From the NCBI RefSeq assembly GCF_000758305.1, contig NZ_CP009458.1, positions 558,001-622,000 of the forward strand: a stretch of 64,000 bases of DNA, in the 5' to 3' direction. The translations under genes were made by a program, and so were the position numbers. The DNA comes from Cedecea neteri (GTDB taxonomy: Bacteria; Pseudomonadota; Gammaproteobacteria; Enterobacterales; Enterobacteriaceae). Under the pieces are notes generated by a model. That model saw only the letters and a list, made by a program, of their open reading frames with translations. It made no database searches and was not told the origin of the DNA. Positions 23,342-31,197 of the stretch are shown here, one piece after another (position 1 is the first letter of the stretch; each line of letters begins with the position of its first letter).

Positions 23342-25477
23342 ATGACACCGCATGTGATGAAAAGAGACGGGTGCAAGGTACCTTTCACTTCAGAGCGCAT
23401 CAGAGAAGCCATTCTGCGTGCAGCTAAAGCAGCGGGAGTCGATGACGCGGACTATTGCGCCACCGTCGCAGATATCGTCAGTCAGCAGATGGCCGGCCGC
23501 AGCCAGGTCGATATCGGCGAGATCCAGGTCGCCGTGGAAAACCAGCTTATGGCCGGAAACTACAAGCAGCTGGCGCGCGCCTATATTGAGTATCGCCATG
23601 ACCGCGATATTGAGCGCGAGAAGCGTGGCCGCCTGAACCAGGAAATTCGCGGCCTGGTTGAGCAGACCAACTCCGCCCTGCTGAATGAAAACGCCAACAA
23701 GGACAGCAAGGTCATCCCTACCCAGCGCGACCTGCTGGCCGGGATTGTCGCCAAGCACTACGCCAAGCAGCACCTGCTGCCGCGCGATGTGGTACTCGCG
23801 CACGAACGTGGTGATATTCACTATCACGATCTCGACTATTCTCCGTTTTTCCCAATGTTTAACTGCATGCTTATCGATCTCAAAGGCATGCTGACCCATG
23901 GCTTTAAAATGGGTAACGCCGAGATCGAGCCGCCAAAATCCATTTCTACCGCAACGGCGGTTACGGCACAGATTATCGCCCAGGTTGCCAGCCATATTTA
24001 CGGTGGAACAACCATTAACCGCATCGACGAAGTGCTGGCCCCGTTTGTGACCGAAAGCTTTAACAAGCACCGTAAAATTGCCGAAGAGTGGCAGATCCCC
24101 AATGCCGAGGAGTACGCACACTCCCGCACCGAGAAAGAGTGCTACGACGCCTTCCAATCCCTTGAATATGAAGTGAATACCCTGCATACCGCCAACGGGC
24201 AGACGCCGTTTGTCACCTTTGGTTTTGGCCTCGGTACCAGTTGGGAATCCCGCCTGATCCAAACCTCGATTCTGCGCAACCGCATCGCCGGCTTGGGTAA
24301 AAATCGCAAGACCGCGGTGTTCCCAAAACTGGTCTTTGCTATCAAGGACGGCCTGAACCATAAGTTCGGCGACGCTAACTACGACATTAAGCAGCTGGCA
24401 CTGGAATGCGCGTCCAAACGCATGTACCCGGACATTCTTAACTACGATCAGGTAGTGAAAGTCACAGGTTCATTTAAAACCCCAATGGGTTGCCGCAGCT
24501 TCCTCGGCGTATACGAAGAAAACGGGGAGCAGATCCACGACGGACGTAACAACCTCGGCGTGATCAGCCTGAACCTGCCGCGCATTGCGCTGGAAGCCAA
24601 AGGCGATGAAACCACCTTCTGGAAACTGCTGGACGAGCGCTTACTGCTGGCGCGTAAAGCCCTGATGACCCGCATTGCCCGCCTGGAAGGTGTCAAAGCC
24701 CGCGTGGCCCCGATCCTCTATATGGAAGGTGCCTGCGGCGTGCGCCTGAAAGCCGACGACGACGTGTCTGAGATCTTTAAAAATGGCCGGGCGTCTATTT
24801 CCCTTGGCTACATCGGCATTCATGAAACGGTGAATGCCCTGTTCGGTAACCAGCATGTTTACGACAGCGAAGCCCTGCGCGAGAAAGCCGTTGCCATCGT
24901 TTCCCGCCTGCGCGAAGCCACAGACAGCTGGAAAGAAGAAACCGGCTACGGTTTTAGCCTGTACAGTACGCCAAGTGAGAATCTGTGTGACCGTTTCTGC
25001 CGCCTGGATACCGCCGAGTTTGGCGTTGTGCCTGGCGTGACGGATAAAGGCTACTACACCAACAGCTTCCACCTCGACGTCGAGAAAAAGGTGAATCCTT
25101 ACGACAAAATCGACTTCGAAGCGCCTTACCCACCGCTGGCTAACGGCGGCTTCATTTGCTACGGCGAGTATCCGAACATTCAGCACAACCTGCGGGCGCT
25201 GGAAGACGTGTGGGATTACAGCTACAAGCATGTGCCTTACTACGGCACCAATACGCCAATCGATGAATGCTACGAGTGCGGCTACACCGGCGAGTTCGAA
25301 TGCACCAGCAAGGGCTTCACTTGCCCGAAATGCGGTAACCACGATGCAGCGCGCGTGTCCGTTACCCGCCGGGTTTGCGGCTATCTCGGTAGCCCGGACG
25401 CACGCCCGTTTAACGCCGGCAAGCAGGAAGAAGTTAAGCGTCGCGTTAAGCATCTGGGGAATGGGCAGATCGGTTAA
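23342..25477 (+). CDS. nrdD: Anaerobic ribonucleoside-triphosphate reductase NrdD
   Basis: NrdD reduces ribonucleoside triphosphates to deoxy forms under anaerobiosis with a glycyl radical, using formate as reductant. ATG 23342 (MTPHVMKRDG) after ggaga gives 711 residues (E. coli 712). It has an N-terminal ATP-cone (about 1-95), the barrel with substrate loops, and a C-terminal zinc site formed by CYEC and CPKC pairs. The radical glycine lies in RRVCGYLGSP. Upstream FNR, NrdR and DnaA-like sites suggest layered control. NrdG is needed to install the radical. Confidence 0.97.
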   Translation: MTPHVMKRDGCKVPFTSERIREAILRAAKAAGVDDADYCATVADIVSQQMAGRSQVDIGEIQVAVENQLMAGNYKQLARAYIEYRHDRDIEREKRGRLNQEIRGLVEQTNSALLNENANKDSKVIPTQRDLLAGIVAKHYAKQHLLPRDVVLAHERGDIHYHDLDYSPFFPMFNCMLIDLKGMLTHGFKMGNAEIEPPKSISTATAVTAQIIAQVASHIYGGTTINRIDEVLAPFVTESFNKHRKIAEEWQIPNAEEYAHSRTEKECYDAFQSLEYEVNTLHTANGQTPFVTFGFGLGTSWESRLIQTSILRNRIAGLGKNRKTAVFPKLVFAIKDGLNHKFGDANYDIKQLALECASKRMYPDILNYDQVVKVTGSFKTPMGCRSFLGVYEENGEQIHDGRNNLGVISLNLPRIALEAKGDETTFWKLLDERLLLARKALMTRIARLEGVKARVAPILYMEGACGVRLKADDDVSEIFKNGRASISLGYIGIHETVNALFGNQHVYDSEALREKAVAIVSRLREATDSWKEETGYGFSLYSTPSENLCDRFCRLDTAEFGVVPGVTDKGYYTNSFHLDVEKKVNPYDKIDFEAPYPPLANGGFICYGEYPNIQHNLRALEDVWDYSYKHVPYYGTNTPIDECYECGYTGEFECTSKGFTCPKCGNHDAARVSVTRRVCGYLGSPDARPFNAGKQEEVKRRVKHLGNGQIG

Positions 25478-25493
25478 GCCATAAAGCGAATTC

Positions 25494-25726
25494 CCCTCAC
25501 CCTAACCCTCTCCCCTAAGGGGAGAGGGAACTGTCTGTGTAAATACTTAGGCCGTGCGCTGGTTTTCTCCCTTTCCCCTTAGGGGAGAGGGGACTGTCTA
25601 TATAAATACTTACGCCGCGCGCTGGTTTTCTCCCTCTCCCCTTAGGGGAGAGGGGACTGTCTATATAAATACTTACGCCGCGCGCTGGTTTTCTCCCTCT
25701 CCTGTGGGAGAGGGCCGGGGTGAGGG
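25494..25726. repeat. REP-like block with a 63-bp tandem repeat between nrdD and nrdG
   Basis: The block opens with CCCTCACCCTAACCC (25494) and closes with GGGCCGGGGTGAGGG (25726). Between them a 63-bp unit is repeated: TAAATACTTA starts at 25540, 25603 and 25666. Each unit contains GCGCTGGTTTTCTCCCT followed by a CCCCTTAGGGG hairpin; the third is truncated into the closing element. Copies differ at only a few positions, so the expansion is recent. It puts 265 bp between two genes that are close together in relatives. Confidence 0.9.
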
Positions 25727-25742
25727 CAATCAGGTCAGGCTT

Positions 25743-26207
25743 ATGAATTATCATCAATACTACCCCGTCGACATCGTCAATGGCCCCGGCACTCGCTGCA
25801 CGCTGTTTGTCTCAGGCTGCGTGCACGAATGCCCCGGCTGCTACAACAAAAGCACCTGGCGCGTGAACTCGGGCATGCTGTTTACCGCAGAAATGGCTGA
25901 CCGTATTATTGCCGACCTGAACGACACCCGCGTTAAGCGCCAGGGGATCTCGCTTTCGGGCGGCGATCCTCTGCATCCGCAGAACGTGCCGGAGATTCTG
26001 AAGCTGGTGAAGCGCGTGCGTGCCGAATGTCCGGGCAAGGACATCTGGGTGTGGACGGGGTATAAGCTTGATGAGCTGAGCGCCGCGCAGCAGGAAGTAG
26101 TGGCATTAATCAACGTCCTGGTGGACGGCAAGTTTGTTCAGGATTTAAAAGACCCGGCGCTGATCTGGCGCGGCAGCAGCAACCAGGTTGTGCATCACCT
26201 GCGTTAA
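25743..26207 (+). CDS. nrdG: NrdD-activating radical SAM enzyme NrdG
   Basis: NrdG uses a [4Fe-4S] cluster and S-adenosylmethionine to generate the glycyl radical on NrdD. ATG 25743 (MNYHQYYPVD) gives 154 residues, the E. coli length; the frame is open 190 bp upstream only because of the repeats. The radical SAM motif CVHECPGCYN (CX3CX2C) and the SGGDPL segment are present. The ribosome site is weak (tcagg), so translation may be modest. Confidence 0.95.
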   Translation: MNYHQYYPVDIVNGPGTRCTLFVSGCVHECPGCYNKSTWRVNSGMLFTAEMADRIIADLNDTRVKRQGISLSGGDPLHPQNVPEILKLVKRVRAECPGKDIWVWTGYKLDELSAAQQEVVALINVLVDGKFVQDLKDPALIWRGSSNQVVHHLR

Positions 26208-26212
26208 AACAG

Positions 26213-26243
26213 GCTTCCCGCCAGCCAGCGGGAAGCTTTACTT
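26213..26243 (+). terminator. Terminator of nrdG
   Basis: GCTTCCCGC (26213-26221) pairs with GCGGGAAGC (26228-26236), followed by TTTACTT, in the short gap to the convergent hxlR-type gene. Confidence 0.75.
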
Positions 26244-26591
26244 CAGCACATCATGGCGATGCACGTTTCCCCATTCGCACATCATATCCAGCACTGGGAT
26301 CAGCGACTTACCGCGATCTGAGAGGCTGTACTCCACCTTGGGGGGAATTTGCGGGTATTCGTCCCGGATAATCAACCCGTCATTTTCCAGCTCTTTCAGC
26401 GTCAGGCTCAGGGTTCTGAAAGAGATAGTCTCAATGCAGCGTTTGAGTTCGTTGAAGCGAATCACCGGCTTATGCTCCGCCAGCGCATAGAGAATGATCA
26501 TTTTGTATTTTCCATTCACCAGCGACAGCGTGTAGGCAAAGCCCGTGTCGCCCATAAATGCACAGGAATCTGGCGCAGCCTTTTCGCTCAT
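26238..26591 (-). CDS. HxlR-family transcriptional regulator
   Basis: HxlR/YodB proteins are small dimeric winged-helix regulators, often sensing quinones, diamide or aldehydes through a conserved Cys. Start 26591 (MSEKAAPDSC) with aggata upstream gives 117 residues; the frame opens 33 bp earlier. Cys10 is in the N-terminal position typical of the redox-active Cys, and a second Cys lies in RCIETIS. The HTH (IRFNELKRCIETISFRTLSLTLKELE region) and wing with YSLSDRGKSL are family-typical. It is divergent from an oxidoreductase gene, the usual HxlR target. Confidence 0.9.
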   Translation of the reverse strand: MSEKAAPDSCAFMGDTGFAYTLSLVNGKYKMIILYALAEHKPVIRFNELKRCIETISFRTLSLTLKELENDGLIIRDEYPQIPPKVEYSLSDRGKSLIPVLDMMCEWGNVHRHDVLK

Positions 26592-26609
26592 TACACTATC
26601 CTTTGGTAT

Positions 26610-26639
26610 AGTACATATCAACAATGACAGTATTGTACT
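26610..26639. promoter_or_regulatory. Candidate HxlR operator
   Basis: The hexamers AGTACA (26610-26615) and TGTACT (26634-26639) form an inverted repeat in the 120-bp divergent gap between the HxlR gene and the oxidoreductase gene, overlapping AT-rich promoter-like sequence. Confidence 0.45.
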
Positions 26640-26711
26640 TTAATTTAAAGCCTCCTATGATGCAAACATCAAATAAATGCCGATGAACAGTCATCTCAAG
26701 AGGAATTAATC

Positions 26712-27242
26712 ATGAAGACGTTAATTGTTGTTATTCACCCGAATATTAATGAGTCTAAAATTAATAAACGCTGGGTAGCCGAATTAGAAAAGCAGCCAGA
26801 GTCATATACCATCCATAATCTTTATCAGACTTATCCAGATGGCGTTATTGATGTGGAGCGCGAGCAAAAACTGATTGAACAACACGATAAAATTATTCTG
26901 CAATTTCCGCTGTACTGGTTTAACAGTCCTCCGTTGTTAAAGCAGTGGCTGGATGAAGTCTTTACCTATGGCTGGGCCTACGGCTCTACCAGCGGGCATA
27001 AGCTCAGAGGCCGTAAGTTCGCGCTGGCGGTGAGTGCCGGCATCAAAGAGGAGGACTTTTCACCTGATGGGCGTTATCAGCATTCGTTACAGGAAATACT
27101 TCTGCCGTTTGAAATGACCGCGAAATATGTCGAAGCGGATTACCAGCCTTTCTACACATTTTATGGTGCCGAATATGAAGTTTCCGAACAACAGCTGGAA
27201 AGCAGTGCTAAAGGATATATTGATTACCTGCAGTCCTTTTAA
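26712..27242 (+). CDS. Flavodoxin-fold NAD(P)H oxidoreductase (KefF/YwrO type), copy 2
   Basis: This is a 176-residue NAD(P)H quinone oxidoreductase-type flavoprotein, the same length as the product of 21532-22062 and clearly a paralogue. Both share IDVEREQ, a following HD turn, FPLYWFNSPP / FPFWWYSSPA and an EILLPF / ELLLPF helix. Other parts are much diverged, so it is not a recent duplicate. A strong ribosome site (agagga) precedes ATG 26712. Base composition is more A+T-rich than the flanking housekeeping genes, which could indicate transfer. Divergence from an HxlR regulator suggests induction by reactive electrophiles. Confidence 0.85.
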   Translation: MKTLIVVIHPNINESKINKRWVAELEKQPESYTIHNLYQTYPDGVIDVEREQKLIEQHDKIILQFPLYWFNSPPLLKQWLDEVFTYGWAYGSTSGHKLRGRKFALAVSAGIKEEDFSPDGRYQHSLQEILLPFEMTAKYVEADYQPFYTFYGAEYEVSEQQLESSAKGYIDYLQSF

Positions 27243-27303
27243 TATTCAGCCTCTGACAATTATCGTCTCAATTTTTATTGAGCGGTATAGCTTTGCTATT
27301 AAG

Positions 27304-27333
27304 AAGCCACGTAACTACGTGGCTTTTATTTTA
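27304..27333 (+). terminator. Terminator after oxidoreductase copy 2
   Basis: AAGCCACGTA (27304-27313) and TACGTGGCTT (27316-27325) pair around a tight loop, followed by TTATTTTAT. It lies between this gene and the convergent yraQ. Confidence 0.8.
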
Positions 27334-27353
27334 TCAGTGACAGGGAAATGCTG

Positions 27354-28397
27354 TTAAATAAGCGCCAGGCTACCCACAATAATGCCGCTTAGCGCCACCA
27401 GCCCGCCGGTGAGCCACAAGGCTTTAGCCGGGAAAGCTTTGTGCAGCATGATCAGCGACGGCAGACTGACCGCCGGAAGCGTAATCAACAGCGCCAGCGC
27501 AGGCGCCGTGCCCATCCCTGCCAGCATCATGGTTTGCACGATAGGAATTTCTGCTGCAGTCGGGATCACGAACAGGCAGCCGACAACCGCCATGGCAATA
27601 ACCCAGAACAGCGTGTCGCTTACGACGCCATCAGCGTGAGGGAACAGCCAGACGCGTGCGGCGCCAAGCACCAGCACGGCAAGGATATAGACAGGGATTG
27701 TGCTCCAGAAGAGCTGCCACAGCGCTTTTCCCCAGCGAATAAGGAAAGCACCGTCTTCTGTCGAACGGCTAACGGCAGGGACTGGTTCAATGATTTGCGG
27801 CTTATCTTTTACCCAGCGCTGTACCAGCAAAGCCACACCGAGAACCGTCGCCAGGCCCGCTACTAACCGTACCAAAGCAAACTGCCAGCCCAGCACAAAC
27901 CCCATAAAGACCAGCGTCGCGGGGTTCAGTAACGGGTTCCCCATCCAAAAGGCCAGTGCTCCGCCCATGGAAACGGACTGGCGACGCATGCCCGCCGTCA
28001 CCGGCGCCGCGCAGCAGGTGCACATCATGCCGGGGAGTGAAAACAACGTACCGAAGAACGTTCCACGCAGACGCTGTTGCCCCAGGGTACGCAGCAGCCA
28101 GTCGCGGGGAATAAGTACCTGTATTAACGATCCCAGGATGACGCCCAGCACCGCCGCTTTCCAGACAGCCAGAAAATAGACCATCGCATAATCCAGCGCG
28201 GCTTTAAACGGGTTCGCGTCCGCCTGGGCGAGGATGGATTTACCGATGCTGTGAGTGTCTGCGGCGGTAAAGGCTTTGCCGTAATACGGCTGCCATTTTA
28301 CGTACCAAAGCCCGACGATCAGTACCAGGAAAAACAGCGCTGGCTTCCACCAGGGGAACGGACGGGCTTCGGGTGCGGATGAAGAAGAAAGTGGCAT
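27354..28397 (-). CDS. yraQ: YraQ-family permease (DUF318)
   Basis: YraQ is a predicted inner-membrane permease of unknown substrate. ATG 28397 (MPLSSSSAPE) after agga gives 347 residues (E. coli 346). About eight membrane segments are visible. The family's CTCC motif (PGMMCTCCAAPV, with GMRR following) and the second FVIPTAAEIP repeat are intact; the Cys pair suggests a metal or thiol substrate, but this is unproven. It is the first gene of the E. coli 71-min-like order here. Confidence 0.93.
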   Translation of the reverse strand: MPLSSSSAPEARPFPWWKPALFFLVLIVGLWYVKWQPYYGKAFTAADTHSIGKSILAQADANPFKAALDYAMVYFLAVWKAAVLGVILGSLIQVLIPRDWLLRTLGQQRLRGTFFGTLFSLPGMMCTCCAAPVTAGMRRQSVSMGGALAFWMGNPLLNPATLVFMGFVLGWQFALVRLVAGLATVLGVALLVQRWVKDKPQIIEPVPAVSRSTEDGAFLIRWGKALWQLFWSTIPVYILAVLVLGAARVWLFPHADGVVSDTLFWVIAMAVVGCLFVIPTAAEIPIVQTMMLAGMGTAPALALLITLPAVSLPSLIMLHKAFPAKALWLTGGLVALSGIIVGSLALI

Positions 28398-28474
28398 AGC
28401 CGTTTTCCTGAAATTGATTAGCAAGAGAAGTGTTTATCGCGCCATATTAAGCGCGGCGGGCGCGATGGGAAAGA

Positions 28475-29128
28475 TTAAACCCCGGAAGATTGCACGGCCA
28501 ATTCACGCAGTTGGCCTGAGTTGAGGATCGTCACGCCTTCCCGAGCGGGGTTGAACGCCTCGAAAAGCAGGGCTTTTGCCACATCCAGCGACTCAATAGC
28601 CTTGAGATTGCCGGGCAGCATTTTAAAAATCGGCAGCATGACGACTTCGTTTAAGCGTCGGGTTTGGCGATGGCCCAGCAGCATTGATGGGCGAGCAAGA
28701 ATCAGACGAGGCCAGGCCTGCGCTATCAGCGCGTCCTCCATTTCACCCTTCACGCGGTTGTAGAAGAACGGCGAGCGGCTGTTCGCCCCCACCGCGCTGA
28801 CCACCAGCATCTGTTTTGCCCCAAGCCGCTGGCCCGTAAGAGCGGTGTCAACGACAAGTGTGTAATCGACGAGGATAAAAGCTTCTTTGCTGCCCGCCTC
28901 ACGAAGCGTTGTCCCCAGGCAGCAAAAGACCATATCAACCGGCTCCGTGACCTGCGCGAGGGCGTCTGAAAGCTGCGGATCGTGGGGATTAACAACCTTG
29001 TTCAGCGCTACCGGCAGCGGGCGGCGGGTCGGTGCCACGATAGAGCTTATGCGCGAGTCCTGACTAAGTAGTCGGAGTAAATGGCCCCCCACAAGCCCCG
29101 TGGCGCCGACGATCAGAACACGACTCAT
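28475..29128 (-). CDS. yraR: NAD(P)-binding protein YraR
   Basis: A 217-residue Rossmann protein starting VLIVGATGLVGGHLLRLL, with the GxTGxxG nucleotide loop, and carrying a YNRVKGEME segment that fits the YxxxK motif of atypical short-chain dehydrogenases. It matches E. coli YraR, a putative oxidoreductase/isomerase of unknown substrate. It lies between yraQ and yhbP as in E. coli, but yhbO is absent between yraR and yhbP. Confidence 0.92.
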   Translation of the reverse strand: MSRVLIVGATGLVGGHLLRLLSQDSRISSIVAPTRRPLPVALNKVVNPHDPQLSDALAQVTEPVDMVFCCLGTTLREAGSKEAFILVDYTLVVDTALTGQRLGAKQMLVVSAVGANSRSPFFYNRVKGEMEDALIAQAWPRLILARPSMLLGHRQTRRLNEVVMLPIFKMLPGNLKAIESLDVAKALLFEAFNPAREGVTILNSGQLRELAVQSSGV

Positions 29129-29148
29129 ACTGCCTCCTGAGAATTAAT

Positions 29149-29577
29149 TTATTCGTCACGTAGCCAGTGTAGCTTTTTCCCGAAGCCGAGCGTGTTGTCC
29201 GTCATTTTTAGCTCATCAAGCCGAATTTCCCACATCGGGGCTGACATGACTTTGGCTATCGGGAAACGTTTCAGGTAGCGGATTCGAAAATCAGCCGCCT
29301 CTTCTGCCGTCAGCAGCCGAATTTCTCCCCGGAATTGCACGCCACGGATCAGCGCCACGGTTTTGGGCTGACCGTTTATCGTCCCGGCGACCGGGGCTTG
29401 CTCGCCAATCAGCTCGCCGTGGCGGGATGAGGCATCGCTCAACAGATAGAAAGCGATGCGTTCCGGATCGAAAATGTAAAACGCGTTCGCGCACCAAAGC
29501 GAGTGCCCACTGCCCACGCAGTAGCTGAGAACATGCTGTTTTGTCAGCCAGCGGCTGATAGCATTGAGTGATTCCAT
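29149..29577 (-). CDS. yhbP: YhbP (UPF0306) protein
   Basis: A 142-residue member of the UPF0306 family, related to FMN-binding split-barrel proteins; function is unknown. The start MESLNAISRW at 29577 lies after agga; an ATG two codons earlier is possible. The conserved WCANAFY, GTINGQPKTVALIRGVQF and NTLGFGKK stretches identify the family. It ends 20 bp before yraR begins on the same strand, so the two are probably co-transcribed. Confidence 0.93.
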   Translation of the reverse strand: MESLNAISRWLTKQHVLSYCVGSGHSLWCANAFYIFDPERIAFYLLSDASSRHGELIGEQAPVAGTINGQPKTVALIRGVQFRGEIRLLTAEEAADFRIRYLKRFPIAKVMSAPMWEIRLDELKMTDNTLGFGKKLHWLRDE

Positions 29578-29630
29578 CGTCATCCTGAACAGTGATACTC
29601 TGCGACAAATGTTAATTATGCGCCCGCCCT

Positions 29631-29924
29631 ATGACTCCCTGGTATCTCTATTTAATTCGCTGCCCCGATAACCGCCTTTATACCGGCATCACCACCGACG
29701 TAGCTCGCCGCTTTGCTCAGCATCAGTCAGGGAAAGGTGCCAAGGCGCTGCGCGGCAGGGGGGTGCTGGATTTAGTATTTAGTCAGGTGGTGGGAAACCG
29801 GTCGCTGGCGCTGCGGGCCGAATACCGAATTAAACAGTTGAGCAAGGCCGAGAAAGAGCGGCTGGTGGCGGGCAAAGTAGCCCTTGAAGACCTGCTGATA
29901 AGCCTTCAAGGGGAAACTCGCTAA
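29631..29924 (+). CDS. yhbQ: GIY-YIG nuclease superfamily protein YhbQ
   Basis: YhbQ is a small stand-alone GIY-YIG endonuclease; E. coli YhbQ acts on branched or single-stranded DNA in vitro. The 97-residue protein has the WYLYLIRC strand, the LYTGITTDVARRFAQH segment (the IG half with catalytic Arg) and a late Glu in RAEYRIKQL. It is divergent from yhbP and its stop overlaps the convergent yhbS stop by 4 bp. Confidence 0.93.
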   Translation: MTPWYLYLIRCPDNRLYTGITTDVARRFAQHQSGKGAKALRGRGVLDLVFSQVVGNRSLALRAEYRIKQLSKAEKERLVAGKVALEDLLISLQGETR

Positions 29925-30424
29925 ACGTTATTGAAGTGGTCAGAATACTCCACCAGGCCACTGACGCCGGTCAGGGCATCATCCGCCAGCGGATGAACCT
30001 GGAATGCCGTTTCGGTGCCGGGCCAGCGGCAGCGCAGACCGTAACGGGCCGCAGGCTGGAAGCCAAGGTGACCGTACATCTCCGGCGAGCCGAGCGTGAC
30101 CACGGCGGCATAGCCAAACTCATTCAGAGAATCCAGCCCTTCGTATACCAGCTGTTTGGCAATACCCTGCCCGCGAACCGACTCATCTACCGCCAGCGGC
30201 GCAAGCCCCACCCACTGCAACTCTTCGCCTTCTACAGCAACCGGGCTGAAGGCTACATAGCCAATCACCTGCCCTTCATCATCGGTGGCGACAAGACCCA
30301 GCGTTAACAGCCCGTCTTCCCGAAGTGCTTTCACCAGCTCAGCTTCGCCATCGCCTTCAAAGGAACGGCGCAGCAGCGCGTCGATGCCGGGTGCATCAAT
30401 GGGAATTTCTACACGAATTAACAT
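29921..30424 (-). CDS. yhbS: GNAT-family N-acetyltransferase YhbS
   Basis: A 167-residue GNAT acetyltransferase. The acetyl-CoA pyrophosphate loop appears as VRGQGIAKQLV (R/QxxGxG/A), and the late beta-bulge region as GFQPAARYG. The substrate is unknown; E. coli YhbS has been linked to regulation by small RNA SdsR/RyeB targets. Its start overlaps the end of ubiT by 7 bp, so the two are translationally coupled. Confidence 0.92.
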   Translation of the reverse strand: MLIRVEIPIDAPGIDALLRRSFEGDGEAELVKALREDGLLTLGLVATDDEGQVIGYVAFSPVAVEGEELQWVGLAPLAVDESVRGQGIAKQLVYEGLDSLNEFGYAAVVTLGSPEMYGHLGFQPAARYGLRCRWPGTETAFQVHPLADDALTGVSGLVEYSDHFNNV

Positions 30425-30942
30425 GGCTCACCTATCGAATTACCTTCAGGGGCGGCGTTATGTTTCAAACCCGCCTCAACAAAATCAGCCAGCTGTAATA
30501 GCAGGATGCGTAGCGGTTTAGGCATGGCATCCAGCTCAATGGCATCCATTAGATTCTTCACATATAACCCAAGTTCCGTGTCGCCTTCAATGACCAGACG
30601 ACGCTGGAAAAACAGGGTGTCAGGATCCTGCTTGCGAGCGGCTATCAGCAACAGATCGTTGGCCTCAGCGCTAAAGCTCACATCTGCAGGTGCATCGTCG
30701 CACACCAGCAGCTTATTGTCCTCAACGGAAGTAAACCACTTCAGGCCCAGATCGCGTACTTCAATACTTAGCCAGCGGCCTGCCAGAAAGTCCAGCTCGC
30801 CATCCTGCAGCGCCTGGCGGAACTGCCAGCCCAGCACTTGCTCCAGTACCTGACGCTTAACGGCAAAGGGGGTTAACTTGACTGGAACCCGCAGCAAAGA
30901 AGGACCAGCCTGAACCAGGCGAGAACGCAGTTTATCGAACAC
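30418..30942 (-). CDS. ubiT: Anaerobic ubiquinone biosynthesis accessory factor UbiT
   Basis: UbiT (YhbT) is an SCP2-domain lipid-binding factor needed for O2-independent ubiquinone synthesis together with UbiU and UbiV. A GTG start at 30942 is chosen: aaggag lies eight bases upstream and it gives 174 residues, the E. coli length. An ATG at 31008 would add 22 residues and lacks a ribosome site. The SCP2 region ends with the conserved FFQRRLVIEGDTELGLYVKN segment. It is divergent from ubiU-ubiV across a 255-bp gap. Confidence 0.93.
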   Translation of the reverse strand: MFDKLRSRLVQAGPSLLRVPVKLTPFAVKRQVLEQVLGWQFRQALQDGELDFLAGRWLSIEVRDLGLKWFTSVEDNKLLVCDDAPADVSFSAEANDLLLIAARKQDPDTLFFQRRLVIEGDTELGLYVKNLMDAIELDAMPKPLRILLLQLADFVEAGLKHNAAPEGNSIGEPC

Positions 30943-31197
30943 GGGTTTAACTCCTTTAAAAGATTTGTCGCTATTTTGCCATAACGACAATTCCCGATGG
31001 CGCGCCAAATCAACAATTCCGCAGGTTGCTGCGGGGCCGAATTGGCGGCGGCGACACTAAGCAATACGCCTTTCTCTGCCCCAAATCAAAAATTGTCGCC
31101 GACAGGTTAACTAAAATCCCGGTTCGTTAACAATTATGCTGCCCGTCCCTGTGCAGCGCGGGCATGTATTCATGCCTCCTATGATTCAGGATAAAAT
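30943..31197. promoter_or_regulatory. Divergent ubiT / ubiU control region
   Basis: This 255-bp gap holds the back-to-back promoters. I see FNR half-sites (AAATCAA at about 31004 and 31082) but no full TTGAT-N4-ATCAA match. A GC-rich hairpin (CCCG...CGGG, about 31141-31163) lies in the ubiU leader before the ribosome site. Confidence 0.35.

Noticed and set aside
25540..25728. CRISPR array
   Set aside because: The 63-bp units are contiguous near-identical copies without unique spacers, and no cas gene is present.
25515..25757. 80-codon minus-strand frame encoding a repeated 21-residue peptide (RKPARGVSIYIDS type)
   Set aside because: It is only the translation of the 63-bp tandem repeat, which happens to be a multiple of three; no ribosome site and no relatives known to me.
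26712..27242. Recent duplicate of the oxidoreductase at 21532-22062
   Set aside because: The proteins share motifs and length but differ over most positions, so the duplication is old or they were acquired separately.
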